Of a stretch of DNA of 64,000 nt, positions 7,337 to 16,516 are shown piece by piece (positions within the stretch are counted from its first letter, which is position 1; the number at the start of each line of letters is the position of its first letter). Origin of the DNA: JALZVT01 sp964634815 (GTDB lineage: Bacteria; Pseudomonadota; Gammaproteobacteria; Pseudomonadales; Azotimanducaceae); the NCBI GenBank assembly GCA_964634815.1, contig CAZWMD010000011.1, forward strand, positions 51,067-115,066. Reading direction: 5' to 3'. The position numbers and the translations under genes were made by a program. The notes beneath the pieces are model-generated. The model ran no database searches. It saw only the letters and a program-made list of their open reading frames with translations, and was not told the DNA's origin.

Positions 7337-8947
7337 TTAGCCGGTAGGAAGAATGTTGAAGTCTACCGGTGCCCCTGGTCCGAGATCCAGACCGAGAAAG
7401 ATCCACAGCATCATGAGTGCGACACCGCTGACCAGCATGAAAATCGAGTAAGGGATCATCATTGCGGTGAGGCTGCCCAGACCAAAGTCTGCCTGCCAGC
7501 GCTGGGCGAAAATCAAGATCAGCGGAAAGTACACCATGAGCGGTGTAATGATGTTGGTTGCGCCATCTCCTACCCGGTAGGCGGCGGTAGCACCTTCCGG
7601 GCTAATCCCAAGCAGCATAAGCATGGGTACGAGTACGGGTGCCAGCAGCGCCCATTTTGCACTCGCGGAGCCCACAAACAAGTTAAGCAGGGCGGCGAAC
7701 AGAACGATTAAACCGAGCACGATCGTGAGTGGCAGGCCGCTGTTCTTGATCGCGTCAGCGCCGTGGACGGCGGAAATCAGACCCAGGTTCGACCAGTTAA
7801 ACATCGCCACAAAATGCGCAGCGGTGAACGCGAGCACAAGATAGTAGCCCATGTCTTTCATTGATTCGCTGAGCATTTCAACCAGGGCTTTTTGATCTTT
7901 GATAGTTCCTGCGGCGCGCCCGTAAGCCCAGCCTGCAGCAAGAAACAGAATCATGAAGGCGGCAACCAGCGATCGGAAAAAAGGGTTCGCTTTCTGGTAC
8001 CAGGCCATATCCTCGGTGCCTGGACCATCCAGCAGCAGAGGAGTACCAGGACCAAGCGTCATAAAGGCCCATGCTCCGATCACCACCAGCATTGCGATAC
8101 CAGCCGAGCGCAATCCTTGCTGTTGTTGTTCGGTAAGTGCTGCATCTGTGGATTGATTTGCCGCATCTTGACCGTAGGTTTTTGCGTGCTCGCCTGATGG
8201 CTGCCAGACGCCGAGTCGTGGTTCGATAATCTTGTCGGTTACGAACCATATAATGGGCAAGTACAGACAAAGCAGTGCGACGATAAAGCTCCAGTTGCCG
8301 GCAATATTCATGCTCCAGGCGGTGTCTATGCCTGCACCATCTACGGCAGCTTCGGTCACACCAAACAGCAAGGCATCCAGCTGACCCGGCGCAATGTTGG
8401 CTGAGAAGCCACCCGAAACTCCTGCAAATGCAGCAGCGATACCAGCAAGCGGGTGTCTGCCTGCAGAGGCAAACAGGATCGCTGCTAATGGAATCAGCAC
8501 AACGTACCCTGCGTCTGCGGCGTGATTTGACAGCATAGCGACCAGGGCAACTACGGGAGTGAGCAGTGCTCTTGGCGCCCGACGTACAGCCTGGCGTATG
8601 CCTGCTGCAAACAGTCCGGAGCGCTCGGCAACACCTGCTCCAAGCATGACAACCAGTACATAGCCCAGGGGATGAAAGTGTGTGAACGTCTTGGGCATAT
8701 CTACCCATAGTCGCTGGATATTTTCTGGTGCCAAGAGACTCACCGAGGTGAGAAGCAATGGCGTGCCGTCTGCGTTGAGTTTGGTGGGGTGCCAGGCGGA
8801 TACGCCGAGCAGGGAGCAAATGAGAGAAATCACGACCAGCAACACAATGAGATAGAGAAACAGGAACACCGGATCTGGCAGTCGATTGCCGGTACGTTCT
8901 ACCCAACCCAAAAATCCGGTATTTGCATCGTTGCTTGGTGTTGTCAT
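7337..8947 (-). CDS. AbgT-family transporter (p-aminobenzoyl-glutamate type)
   Basis: 536-residue polytopic inner-membrane protein of the AbgT family. Known members import p-aminobenzoyl-glutamate or export antimetabolites such as sulfonamides. Family signatures are GWVERTGNRLPDPVFLF at the N-terminus, MLSNHAADAGYVVLIPLAA in the middle, and YRVGDGATNIITPLMVYFPL near the end, the substrate-binding hairpin region. The start at 8947 (MTTPSNDANTG) is chosen because GGAG precedes it by six bases; the frame is open to 9025, but the extra 26 residues are not family-like. No abgA or abgB peptidase gene adjoins it, so import for folate salvage is less certain than the family assignment. Confidence 0.88.
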   Translation of the reverse strand: MTTPSNDANTGFLGWVERTGNRLPDPVFLFLYLIVLLVVISLICSLLGVSAWHPTKLNADGTPLLLTSVSLLAPENIQRLWVDMPKTFTHFHPLGYVLVVMLGAGVAERSGLFAAGIRQAVRRAPRALLTPVVALVAMLSNHAADAGYVVLIPLAAILFASAGRHPLAGIAAAFAGVSGGFSANIAPGQLDALLFGVTEAAVDGAGIDTAWSMNIAGNWSFIVALLCLYLPIIWFVTDKIIEPRLGVWQPSGEHAKTYGQDAANQSTDAALTEQQQQGLRSAGIAMLVVIGAWAFMTLGPGTPLLLDGPGTEDMAWYQKANPFFRSLVAAFMILFLAAGWAYGRAAGTIKDQKALVEMLSESMKDMGYYLVLAFTAAHFVAMFNWSNLGLISAVHGADAIKNSGLPLTIVLGLIVLFAALLNLFVGSASAKWALLAPVLVPMLMLLGISPEGATAAYRVGDGATNIITPLMVYFPLILIFAQRWQADFGLGSLTAMMIPYSIFMLVSGVALMMLWIFLGLDLGPGAPVDFNILPTG

Positions 8948-9076
8948 CTTTGGCTCCGGGGTTGGGTAGACAGATTCCATGTAGCGATAGCCATTGTAGC
9001 TAGGTGGCTTTCGAAAAAGTAACATGTGTACGGATGCAAACTCATGCGGTCATAGAACTAACAGGCGGACAAGGCG

Positions 9077-9835
9077 ATGGTTGCGAAGACAGAACGTGAT
9101 TTTCAAGGTCTGCGGGCCGCAGGTCGGCTGGTTCGGCGTGTGTTCAATCAGATGAAAGAGGCAACTCGGCCTGGAATCAGTACCGCCGAACTCGACCAAA
9201 TTGCACAGCGTGAGTTTAAGAGAGCAGGTGCTCAATCAGCTCCAATGCTGTACTACGATTTTCCGGGTGCAACCTGCATCAGTGTGAATGAAGAGGCGGC
9301 TCATGGTATTCCCGGTCCCAGAGTACTTTGTGCCGGGGATATGATTAACATCGACGTGTCGGCAAAGCTTCGTGGCTATGTCGCCGATATGGGTGAGTCC
9401 TTTGTTGTACCGGGTGTGCCTGGGCATTCGCGGGGAACAGCATCACAGGAACAGATCTGTAGTGCTGTTCGCTGCGCCGTAGAAGACGCCGTGTCGGTTA
9501 TTTATGCCGGTTGTTCTCTGAATGCCATTGGTGAGGTGGTGGCGCGTGTTGCCGATCGTATGGGCTATCAGATAGTGCGTAATCTGGGAAGCCATGGTGT
9601 TGGCCGATCGATCCACGAAGAACCCTCCTACGTGCCCTTTGATAATCCCCGTGAGGGGCGCCGTCTGGCTCTGGGTCAGGTGTTTACGATTGAGCCTTTC
9701 TTCACAACAGGTCGCGCCTGGGTGGACACCCAGGACGATGGCTGGACCCTATCTGTCGCGCCCGGTGAGTTAGTCGCCCAGTACGAGGCCTCGGTCATTG
9801 TGGGGGCGCGACAAGCCCAGGTGATTACGGCTTGA
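9077..9835 (+). CDS. map: Methionine aminopeptidase, type I
   Basis: Removes the initiator methionine from nascent proteins. At 252 residues it has the length of a bacterial type Ia enzyme. All expected active-site residues are present: H76 (EAAHGIP), metal ligands D93 and D104 (NIDVSAKLRGYVAD, spaced 11), H173 (GSHGVGRSIH), E206 (FTIEP) and E237 (QYEAS). It is not next to rpsB, where the main map copy often lies, so it may be a second paralogue. Its stop overlaps the start of the TPR gene. Confidence 0.93.
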   Translation: MVAKTERDFQGLRAAGRLVRRVFNQMKEATRPGISTAELDQIAQREFKRAGAQSAPMLYYDFPGATCISVNEEAAHGIPGPRVLCAGDMINIDVSAKLRGYVADMGESFVVPGVPGHSRGTASQEQICSAVRCAVEDAVSVIYAGCSLNAIGEVVARVADRMGYQIVRNLGSHGVGRSIHEEPSYVPFDNPREGRRLALGQVFTIEPFFTTGRAWVDTQDDGWTLSVAPGELVAQYEASVIVGARQAQVITA

Positions 9836-10518
9836 GCGGCATGACTGAAGGCGTGGACGAGAGCATGGACCAGAGCATGGAAGAGAACGAGAACGAGAAC
9901 GAAAACGAAAACGAAAAGGTTGATCCAGAAGTCGCAGATGCCCGGCAACAAATTCTGGGTTTGATGGAAGGACGTTCTGTCGCGTCACTTAGGGAGGCTA
10001 CCCGAGTGTACTGTGAGCGCTTTCCTGAATCTGCCTGGGGTTGGCTCATTTCGGTGCCAACCTTGATCGACCTGGGGCTCTACAAAGACGCGCAGCGCGC
10101 TTTGCGGAAGGCCAGTAAAGCGATTGTCTCAGAGAGCGATTCCCAGAACGAGGCGGTGTGTTCCTATTGGTCGTCGGTGCTTTATAAGGAACAGGGCAAA
10201 CTAAAGCGTGCGCAACGCTGTATCGAAGAGGCGATCGAGGTAGCACCCGAAGAAGGCGCCTATTGGGTTAGCTACGGTGAGATATTATTAAAGCGGGGCA
10301 AGCCTCGAAAAGCCCGCGCGGCTTATCTCGCGGCGGTTGAAATCAATGGTAGTGATATTGACGAAGCCTTCCTGAACCTGGCGTTGCTGCTGCGCTCGCA
10401 GCGCCGTTATGACGACGCGCTGAAGATGGTGCAAAGAGCGCTCGAAGTAGATCCGGATTATATGGAGGCGCATGCGTTGCGCCAGGATTTGGAATCAGTG
10501 TTGTCCGGAAGCTGGTAG
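9832..10518 (+). CDS. TPR-repeat protein with N-terminal Asn-Glu repeat
   Basis: 228-residue soluble protein. After an acidic, low-complexity start (about residues 4-30, including ENENENENENEK) it carries three or four tetratricopeptide repeats, for example AYWVSYGEILLKRGKPRKARAAYLAAVE and AFLNLALLLRSQRRYDDALKMVQRALEVDPD. TPRs are protein-interaction scaffolds; no enzymatic motif is visible. I chose a TTG start at 9832, which has AGGTGA seven bases upstream and overlaps the map stop (TTGA). The ATG at 9841 is the alternative. Overlap suggests translational coupling to map. The partner protein is unknown. Confidence 0.8.
   Translation: MSGMTEGVDESMDQSMEENENENENENEKVDPEVADARQQILGLMEGRSVASLREATRVYCERFPESAWGWLISVPTLIDLGLYKDAQRALRKASKAIVSESDSQNEAVCSYWSSVLYKEQGKLKRAQRCIEEAIEVAPEEGAYWVSYGEILLKRGKPRKARAAYLAAVEINGSDIDEAFLNLALLLRSQRRYDDALKMVQRALEVDPDYMEAHALRQDLESVLSGSW
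9883..9918 (+). repeat. Hexanucleotide repeat (GAGAAC/GAAAAC), six units
   Basis: Three GAGAAC units are followed by two GAAAAC units and one GAAAAG, encoding alternating Glu-Asn inside the TPR gene. The unit length is a multiple of three, so gain or loss of units would alter length without shifting frame. Confidence 0.85.
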
Positions 10519-10550
10519 AGCCCCAAGGGGATGGGCTAACATGGGCCGAT

Positions 10551-10627
10551 CGGCGTGTAGCGCAGTCTGGTAGCGCATCTGTCTCGGGGTCAGAGGGTCG
10601 GGAGTTCGAATCTCTCCACGCCGACCA
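10551..10627 (+). tRNA. tRNA-Pro, anticodon CGG
   Basis: 77 bases including an encoded CCA. Acceptor stem CGGCGTG pairs with CACGCCG, discriminator A, then CCA. D stem GCGC/GCGC, T arm with GTTCGAATC, and anticodon loop CTCGGGG with CGG at positions 34-36, reading CCG. The anticodon stem TCTGT/TCAGA has a T-T mismatch next to the loop. Confidence 0.95.
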
Positions 10628-10662
10628 ATCCTGTTTCTGCTGTTCACTTCAGGCTCTTCACC

Positions 10663-11445
10663 TCAGAACCTCCAGCGCAGTCCGACAGTTACGCTGAACG
10701 CGTCAGGGTCGTCATCAACACTGGCGTTGAAGGTTTCGCCGCCGTCGCCCACAAAGGTTCGCTCATCGTCGAGATTGAGAGTCAACAGGTATCGACCTTC
10801 TCCATACACTTCAAATTGCTCACTGACAGGCACTGTAACGCCAATCGTCGTGTGGGTAGTGAGGGCGGTATCCCTGCCTTGTACAGCAAAAGTCGGGGCG
10901 GTGGCGATGCCGTTGTTGGGGAAGTAGTTAATGTTGTTGTCTATGATGCCGATGCCTATGCCGCCGCCGATGTAAGGAATGATGGCCTGGTTCTCCGACC
11001 AAATAATCTCGGTTAGGCTGTTGCCAAGAATGAAAAGTCGCTCTTGATTTCCACCGAAGATTTGATCGCCGTCATTGAACGCGCCGCCTTCGACATCTGA
11101 ATCAAGGTAGCTCACCTCGAGTTCCAGACGAGGTTGGAAATAGGTTAGAAATTTGTACGGTAATCGATAACCGATTGCACCGCCGAAATAGGCGGCGGTA
11201 TCAAACTCAGCCTCCACATTTGCGGCAGCACCGGCGAGCCCAGGGGAGCCGGGTGCCGGATCTTGCGTGCCGCTGAAATCCGCATCATTTGCAAAGCCTG
11301 CGCCGATGAAGCCAGAGACGTAGAAACCGCCTTCCGCAGGATCTGTGTCGAACAAGCCTTTGGCCTGGGCGCTATTTGCGCACAAGATTAGCGCGGCAAT
11401 CGCGAGTAAGCGAGACGGCGCTCGGTTCTTTGGCGTCAAAGTCAT
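10663..11445 (-). CDS. Outer-membrane beta-barrel protein
   Basis: 260-residue protein with a Sec signal peptide (MTLTPKNRAPSRLLAIAALILCANSAQAKG), a FYVSGFIGAGFANDADF opening typical of small OmpA/OprF-like or OmpW-like barrels, many alternating aromatic/hydrophobic strands, and a C-terminal phenylalanine (VGLRWRF), the sorting signal for the BAM complex. There is no peptidoglycan-binding OmpA C-domain. The start at 11445 follows AAGGA by ten bases; the frame is open to 11493, but those residues do not suit a signal peptide. The cargo or function cannot be deduced. Confidence 0.8.
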   Translation of the reverse strand: MTLTPKNRAPSRLLAIAALILCANSAQAKGLFDTDPAEGGFYVSGFIGAGFANDADFSGTQDPAPGSPGLAGAAANVEAEFDTAAYFGGAIGYRLPYKFLTYFQPRLELEVSYLDSDVEGGAFNDGDQIFGGNQERLFILGNSLTEIIWSENQAIIPYIGGGIGIGIIDNNINYFPNNGIATAPTFAVQGRDTALTTHTTIGVTVPVSEQFEVYGEGRYLLTLNLDDERTFVGDGGETFNASVDDDPDAFSVTVGLRWRF

Positions 11446-11598
11446 GTCCGGATCATCCTTTAAGTGTGAGTATCTAAGTGCGAGTTGGACCACTCACCTT
11501 GCACAAGATTCCCTCAGAGATTGGAAGGGGATTCGAAGGGGATTCGACAGTTTGCTACTCGTGCTTTTGGAGGTCCCCGGGAGGATTAAAGACTCAGG

Positions 11599-12774
11599 TC
11601 AGACAAGCAATCGCTCGCTGCGATACAGCCTGTTTGCAAAAAGGTATAAGCCCGTTGCGACCAGCAATGTGCTGATAGCGCTCAACAGTGGCCATAGCGG
11701 GTTGATCACCCCATCGCTGATAATTTCACTCACCAGCAATGACTGACTGAGGCTCGGGATGAACATCAGCGCTGTGGTGGGATCGACGCCCATAATGCCG
11801 GTGACGATTAGGGGTAGTGTGGGTACAAAGATTACCCCCGACAGGTAAGTTTGAGCTTCCTTGAAGCTCTTTGCGAAGCCAGCGACCACCGTAAGCAGGG
11901 CCGCAGCCAGCAATATGAGTGGCAGGCAGAGGGCAACGATGGTTAGAAGTTTTTGCGGACCAAAGGTCAGCGACATGCCAATGCGATGAAAGGGCACAAA
12001 CGGCAGTGCTAGGGCAAAGATAACAAGGAAGGTCAAAAGCGCGAGTAGACTGAAGGCGCTGGTTGCGCTGAGCTTGCCAAGAACGAGCGCGGGGCGTTCC
12101 ACGGGCTGCGTTAGCAAGGGTTCAAGAGAGCCGTGATCCCGTTCTCCGGCCGTGGTATCGATGGCGAGATAAAACCCGCCCATGAAAATCACCAGTACCA
12201 GCAGATAGGGGAAGCTTGCCAGGATCGACAGGGCTCGAGCGGCCGGTGATGCGGTGTCTAGAGTTTGCACATCAATTGGGTCAATGATCTGTGTGCTGAT
12301 GCCGCGAACTTGCAGGCGCATACGCCCGATCAAACCGCTGTAGCCACGCAGCATCGCGTTTAGCTGCGCGTAATGTCGCGATGCATCCCCAAACTTCGAA
12401 CTGTCGTGCACCAGCTGTACATAACCGGCGCCGTTGTTAAACGACTCGGCGTAGGTGTCAGGGATAACCAGCACCAGATCAACGTCGCCATCCATAACGG
12501 CCTGTTGTGGATTGTCGATCTCGCTTGTAGTGAATTTTGTGCCCTGCGCTTCCAGCCACTCGACCAGTGCCGGAGCGTGTTGCGCGCCAACAATGTGTGC
12601 TTCGGGCTTGCTGTCACTTTTGCCAATGGCCTGATCGAGAATGAACACCATGAGGCCAACGAACAGGATCGGGCTGAGTACACTCAAGCTAAACGAAGAC
12701 AGCAGGGTGCGCTTGTCGCGCAGGTTGTCCAGTGTCTCTTTCTTGAAAATGGTGGCAACGTGATTCCAGTTCAC
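11599..12774 (-). CDS. ABC-2 type exporter permease (NatB-like)
   Basis: 391-residue permease. It has one transmembrane helix at about residues 25-47 (SVLSPILFVGLMVFILDQAI), a large extracytoplasmic domain of roughly 140 residues, then five C-terminal helices beginning near FPYLLVLVIFMGGFYLAI. It contains the ABC-2 motif TAGERDHGSLEPLLTQPV. This matches NatB-type Na+ exporters and related ABC-2 exporters. It starts with GTG ten bases after the ATPase gene and ends the leftward operon. The actual substrate is not proven by sequence. Confidence 0.85.
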   Translation of the reverse strand: MNWNHVATIFKKETLDNLRDKRTLLSSFSLSVLSPILFVGLMVFILDQAIGKSDSKPEAHIVGAQHAPALVEWLEAQGTKFTTSEIDNPQQAVMDGDVDLVLVIPDTYAESFNNGAGYVQLVHDSSKFGDASRHYAQLNAMLRGYSGLIGRMRLQVRGISTQIIDPIDVQTLDTASPAARALSILASFPYLLVLVIFMGGFYLAIDTTAGERDHGSLEPLLTQPVERPALVLGKLSATSAFSLLALLTFLVIFALALPFVPFHRIGMSLTFGPQKLLTIVALCLPLILLAAALLTVVAGFAKSFKEAQTYLSGVIFVPTLPLIVTGIMGVDPTTALMFIPSLSQSLLVSEIISDGVINPLWPLLSAISTLLVATGLYLFANRLYRSERLLV

Positions 12775-12784
12775 GATCTATCTT

Positions 12785-13609
12785 CTACCTGTCATGTGGC
12801 GAAGTTGAGTTGGATGCAGCGTTTTCTGGGGTGCTATTGGGCACAATGTAATTGGCAGCCTCTATGTTGTCATCGTCGTCGGTGAGTCCGAGTGCAGCGA
12901 CAAAAGCGTCTTCAAGGTCGTCGCACTTTGTGTGTTCTCGAATCTCGTCGGCCGTCCCCCTGATGCGCACCTGGCCGCCGGCAATGATCACCAGATCGTC
13001 ACAGAGGCTCGCAACCTCCTGCATGATATGGCTTGAGAACAACACACACTTACCGGCGTCCTTCAAAGAGTTGATGATGTCGCGCAATGCCCTTGTCGCC
13101 ATGACATCAAGACCATTTGTCGGCTCATCCAGGACGACATTCTTGGGTTCGTGAATCAATGCCCGGGCCAGAGCTGTTTTGAGTTTTTGACCCTGAGAAA
13201 ACCCTCGGGCTCGCCGGTCGATAAATTTCTGCATGTCGAGCTGTTCAACCAGCGCCGAGATTCGCTCTTCCAGCAGCTCGCCATCGAGTCCGTTGAGTCG
13301 TCCAAAGTAGGCAACGTTTTCGCGAGCAGTAAGACGTTCGTAAATGCCGGCGTTATGCGGAAGTGCACCCAGCCGTTCGCGTACTCCGAGTGGGTCAGTT
13401 GCTGTATCAATACCGTCGATAAGCGCCTGACCACTGGTTGGGTTGATCACAGTGTAGAGCACGCGCAGAGTGGTGGATTTGCCGGCTCCGTTGGGGCCCA
13501 GCAAGGCGGTGATCTTGCCGTCCGGAGCATCGAATGAGACGTTGTGCACGGCAGTGACGAGGTTCTTGCCTTTGCCAAAGCGCTTGTGCAGATCGCGAAC
13601 TTCAATCAT
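12785..13609 (-). CDS. ABC transporter ATP-binding protein (NatA-like)
   Basis: 274-residue ATPase subunit of the exporter. Walker A GPNGAGKST at residues 38-46, an ABC signature of the form FSQGQ, Walker B VVLDEPTNGLD, and a switch histidine in SSHIMQEV. The C-terminal 40 residues are acidic and low in complexity and extend past the usual domain. Its ATG overlaps the stop of the hydrolase gene upstream (ATGA), indicating coupled translation, and it is followed after ten bases by the permease gene. Confidence 0.9.
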   Translation of the reverse strand: MIEVRDLHKRFGKGKNLVTAVHNVSFDAPDGKITALLGPNGAGKSTTLRVLYTVINPTSGQALIDGIDTATDPLGVRERLGALPHNAGIYERLTARENVAYFGRLNGLDGELLEERISALVEQLDMQKFIDRRARGFSQGQKLKTALARALIHEPKNVVLDEPTNGLDVMATRALRDIINSLKDAGKCVLFSSHIMQEVASLCDDLVIIAGGQVRIRGTADEIREHTKCDDLEDAFVAALGLTDDDDNIEAANYIVPNSTPENAASNSTSPHDR

Positions 13610-15198
13610 TTACGTTCATCCGCTAATGATTCGGATAACTCGCTGGAAGACTCGGGCTGATACGGTTTGGGATCAGGTCCCATTGAGTTAACAAAAAACG
13701 GCATTGCGCGTTGGCGGTCTATGCAGCCATCTTCGGTTTCAATCGTTGAGGCAATGTCGGCTTCGGCAATGAAGTGTGCGAAAACCCGAGGTATGCAGCC
13801 GCGAGCTATTACGCCATGGCCCTGGCCTGGTGCAACAAAGTGATGGGAATTGCTTAAGCCCTGTTGGGCCTGCTCTGCGTACTCGGGCGGCGTAATTGGG
13901 TCGTACTGGCCGGACAGCAACAGCACGGGCGCATCACTGGTCAGGGGTAGTTTCAGATCAGCATCAGCCACACCACTGGGCCAGATATCACAAATCGCCT
14001 GGATTGCCTCCACCTGATCTGAACCCAGATAGGTTTTCTTAAGCGCCTGCAGGTTGATGTCGTCGTGATGTGGTGCGTCTTCGCTGCACATCACGGAGTT
14101 GTGCATACCGTAACTGAGTGTCGAAGACAGATTCTTCAGAATGCCAACGGCCTGACTGGTCAGGCTTTCGTAGTGTCCGGCAGCGGCCTGGGCAAGCGTG
14201 AGCGGAATGATTGCCGCGGTTTCCGGGGCATAGGCCAGCAATCGTGCAACAACAGCCATGGTGCCGTAGTGCAGCGTGATGGAATCAAACTCACCAGTCA
14301 CCGGATCTGGATAACTTACCTGGGGTGGTTGGCTCTTTAGAGTCTCACCGAGGCGCTTGAAACTTGCGTCCAGTTTTGGGAAGGCTTTTGCGCAGTTTGG
14401 TTGTTGCTGGCAGCGTTGGAAGATGCTGCTTAAGGTGTTCTGCGCGTTGATCGCGATATCCGGACCGAGTGCGAGGGTAGGGGGTACGACACCATCAATC
14501 ACTATGGTTCGAGTGCTCTTTGGATAGCGGCGTAAGTAATGCTGAGCTACCCGAGTTCCATATGACACCCCGTATAGGTTGAGCTGGCTATACCCAGCCG
14601 CGAGCCGCAAGGCTTCAAGGTCCTGAACCGCAATGCTGGTTGTGTAAAACCTGGGATCGCCATCGAGCTGCGTAAGGCACTCCTCAGCAGCCGCGCGCGA
14701 CTCCTCCAGGGTGGGTTCGATCTCGATGCTGCTCATCATTTCCAGCGAGCAGCTGAGCGGCTGTGAGCGCCCGGTACCGCGCTGATCGAGTAACAGTATG
14801 TCCCGTTCGTCGAGTACTCCGGCGAATGCCCGTGCCAGTCCCAGATACATATCAACCGAAGAACCGCCAGGCCCGCCCGCAATAAGAACCAGAGGATCTG
14901 TGGCTGGTGCAGGGCTTAGGGATTTAATGCGCGCAACGTACAGATCGATTTGCCGACCTTCAGGGTCCAGAGGATTCTCAGCGACGGTGAATGTCGCGCA
15001 CTCGGCGCTGCGTTGCGCGGGGCCATCGAGGCTCTTTATTTGGCAATCAACAAACTGGCTCAGCCCCTTGGCGTTAACCGTGCAGCTGTAGCCCAGTGCA
15101 ATCAACAACCACAGCAGGCACGTCTGGGCCTTTTTGTACTCGTTCCTGAATAATCTGCCGAACCTTTTGGGGAGCGGCAGCAATTGGGTGAGCAGCAC
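13606..15198 (-). CDS. Secreted alpha/beta-hydrolase, tripeptidyl aminopeptidase-like
   Basis: 530 residues of the proline iminopeptidase/tripeptidyl aminopeptidase group. It has a hydrophobic export segment (CLLWLLIALGYSCTVNA), an oxyanion motif AGGPGGSS, LLLDQRGTGRS, nucleophile serine in YGVSYGTR, then a TAP-like C-terminal domain with the acid in LLLSGQYDPITPP and histidine in GQGHGVIARG. It probably releases N-terminal residues from peptides in the periplasm. The start is GTG at 15198, two codons after the ispB stop; the long stretch before the hydrophobic core leaves the exact start uncertain. Being co-transcribed with a NatAB-type exporter suggests a shared stress or peptide-export role (inference). 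Confidence 0.85.
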   Translation of the reverse strand: MLLTQLLPLPKRFGRLFRNEYKKAQTCLLWLLIALGYSCTVNAKGLSQFVDCQIKSLDGPAQRSAECATFTVAENPLDPEGRQIDLYVARIKSLSPAPATDPLVLIAGGPGGSSVDMYLGLARAFAGVLDERDILLLDQRGTGRSQPLSCSLEMMSSIEIEPTLEESRAAAEECLTQLDGDPRFYTTSIAVQDLEALRLAAGYSQLNLYGVSYGTRVAQHYLRRYPKSTRTIVIDGVVPPTLALGPDIAINAQNTLSSIFQRCQQQPNCAKAFPKLDASFKRLGETLKSQPPQVSYPDPVTGEFDSITLHYGTMAVVARLLAYAPETAAIIPLTLAQAAAGHYESLTSQAVGILKNLSSTLSYGMHNSVMCSEDAPHHDDINLQALKKTYLGSDQVEAIQAICDIWPSGVADADLKLPLTSDAPVLLLSGQYDPITPPEYAEQAQQGLSNSHHFVAPGQGHGVIARGCIPRVFAHFIAEADIASTIETEDGCIDRQRAMPFFVNSMGPDPKPYQPESSSELSESLADERK

Positions 15199-15203
15199 GC
15201 GTC

Positions 15204-16307
15204 TTAGCTCAGTCGGGCCACTGCAGCGCGTGCCAGATCTTCCAGTGCATCCCGATAGGGATTGGCGGGCAAGCCGAGCAGCGCCTCAATCGCCCGGTTG
15301 CTTGCGGCCTGGGCTTTTTTGCGGGTGTAGTCCAACGCACCGCTGCGACTCACAGCCGCGCAGACCGCATCCAGCTGATCAGCGCATTTGCTTTCCAGAG
15401 CGCCTGTCACCAGAGCGGCGTCTGCTGCTGTGCCGTTCGCCATGGTGTAGATGAGCGGCAGGGTGGCCTTGCCCTCGGCCAGGTCGTCACCCACGTTCTT
15501 TCCCATTACCTTGCTGTCACCGGCGTAATCGAGCCAGTCATCCACCAGCTGATAGGCCATGCCAAATTCCAGGCCATAATCTCTTAGCCGCTCAATGTGT
15601 TCAGCGGCGCTCGAATCGCCTTCTGCGGTCAGCTCTGACAGACCGAGGACGGCGCTGGATTGAGCCGCGGCCTGAAACAGCATAGCGGTTTTGCAGCGAA
15701 TGACCTCGCGATAGTTTTCCTCAGAAAGCGCGGCGTTGCCGATGTTGGCGAGTTGCAAAACTTCCCCTTCAGCAATGACGTTTGTGGCATCGGCAAGAAT
15801 TGCCATCACGTCCAGGTTCTCAAGTTCCACCATAAGCTGGAAAGCTCTGGAGTAGAGAAAGTCGCCGACCAAAACACTTGGCGCATTGCCCCACAGGGCG
15901 TTAGCCGTTGCTCTGCCCCGGCGCAGGCCGGAACGGTCAACCACATCGTCATGCAGCAAGGTGGCCGTGTGCAGAAACTCGATAATTGCTGCGAGCCGAA
16001 TATGGTCATTGCTGTTTATGCCGCAGGCCCGGGCCCCGAGCAGCACGATGAGTGGGCGCAGACGCTTGCCACCCGACTCAACAATGTAGCGACCAATGGA
16101 TTCAACCAGATCAACGTCTGATGTCAGTTGACGTGGTATCAGTTCATTGACCGCGGCAAAGTCGCTCGCCACCAGCTCAAAGAGCCGGTTCAGTTCCTGG
16201 GCAGTGTCGCTCGCCGTGCTTAACTCGCTGGCGGCGTCACCGCCAAAGGGGGGAGCGTTTTTCGGTTTGTTTGGTGCCGTATCGGATATGGCAGAGGTCA
16301 GTGGCAT
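15204..16307 (-). CDS. ispB: Octaprenyl diphosphate synthase (long-chain polyprenyl synthase)
   Basis: Builds the polyprenyl side chain of ubiquinone from farnesyl diphosphate and isopentenyl diphosphate. Both Asp-rich motifs are present: DDVVD at residues 120-124 followed by RSGLRRGR, and DDWLD at 256-260. IVESGGKRLRPLIVLL marks the isopentenyl diphosphate site. At 367 residues it is about 40 longer than the E. coli enzyme, owing to a Ser/Ala/Pro-rich N-terminus; a later start is possible. Its position divergent from rplU-rpmA is the common gammaproteobacterial arrangement and identifies it as ispB rather than ispA. It heads a leftward operon with the hydrolase and ABC genes. Confidence 0.92.
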   Translation of the reverse strand: MPLTSAISDTAPNKPKNAPPFGGDAASELSTASDTAQELNRLFELVASDFAAVNELIPRQLTSDVDLVESIGRYIVESGGKRLRPLIVLLGARACGINSNDHIRLAAIIEFLHTATLLHDDVVDRSGLRRGRATANALWGNAPSVLVGDFLYSRAFQLMVELENLDVMAILADATNVIAEGEVLQLANIGNAALSEENYREVIRCKTAMLFQAAAQSSAVLGLSELTAEGDSSAAEHIERLRDYGLEFGMAYQLVDDWLDYAGDSKVMGKNVGDDLAEGKATLPLIYTMANGTAADAALVTGALESKCADQLDAVCAAVSRSGALDYTRKKAQAASNRAIEALLGLPANPYRDALEDLARAAVARLS

Positions 16308-16346
16308 GGGCCTTCCGGTCTACTTCGGTCTAAACTCGTGTGTACG

Positions 16347-16375
16347 TTGTATTCGCCTAAATCAACCCGTAGAAT
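16347..16375 (+). promoter_or_regulatory. Sigma-70 promoter of rplU-rpmA
   Basis: TTGTAT (16347-16352), a 17-bp spacer and TAGAAT (16370-16375), in the gap between divergent ispB and rplU. Transcription would start near 16382, giving a leader of about 135 bases before rplU. Confidence 0.7.
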
Positions 16376-16516
16376 TACGCGCCTTTTTCGGCAGCAGCTC
16401 ACAGGGTATCTGACGGGCACTGACCGAGGCGAAATCCGGGGACAGCGAGGGGCCAGAGGGCCTTGAGAACGCCACCCATTGTAATACAGGTTGCCACGCA
16501 GCAGGAGCGATTAGAC

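Noticed and set aside
7878..8906. Long 342-codon frame on the same strand as the AbgT gene, in another phase
   Set aside because: Its translation is rich in Arg, Cys and Ser without domain structure, while the overlapping frame is a clear AbgT transporter.
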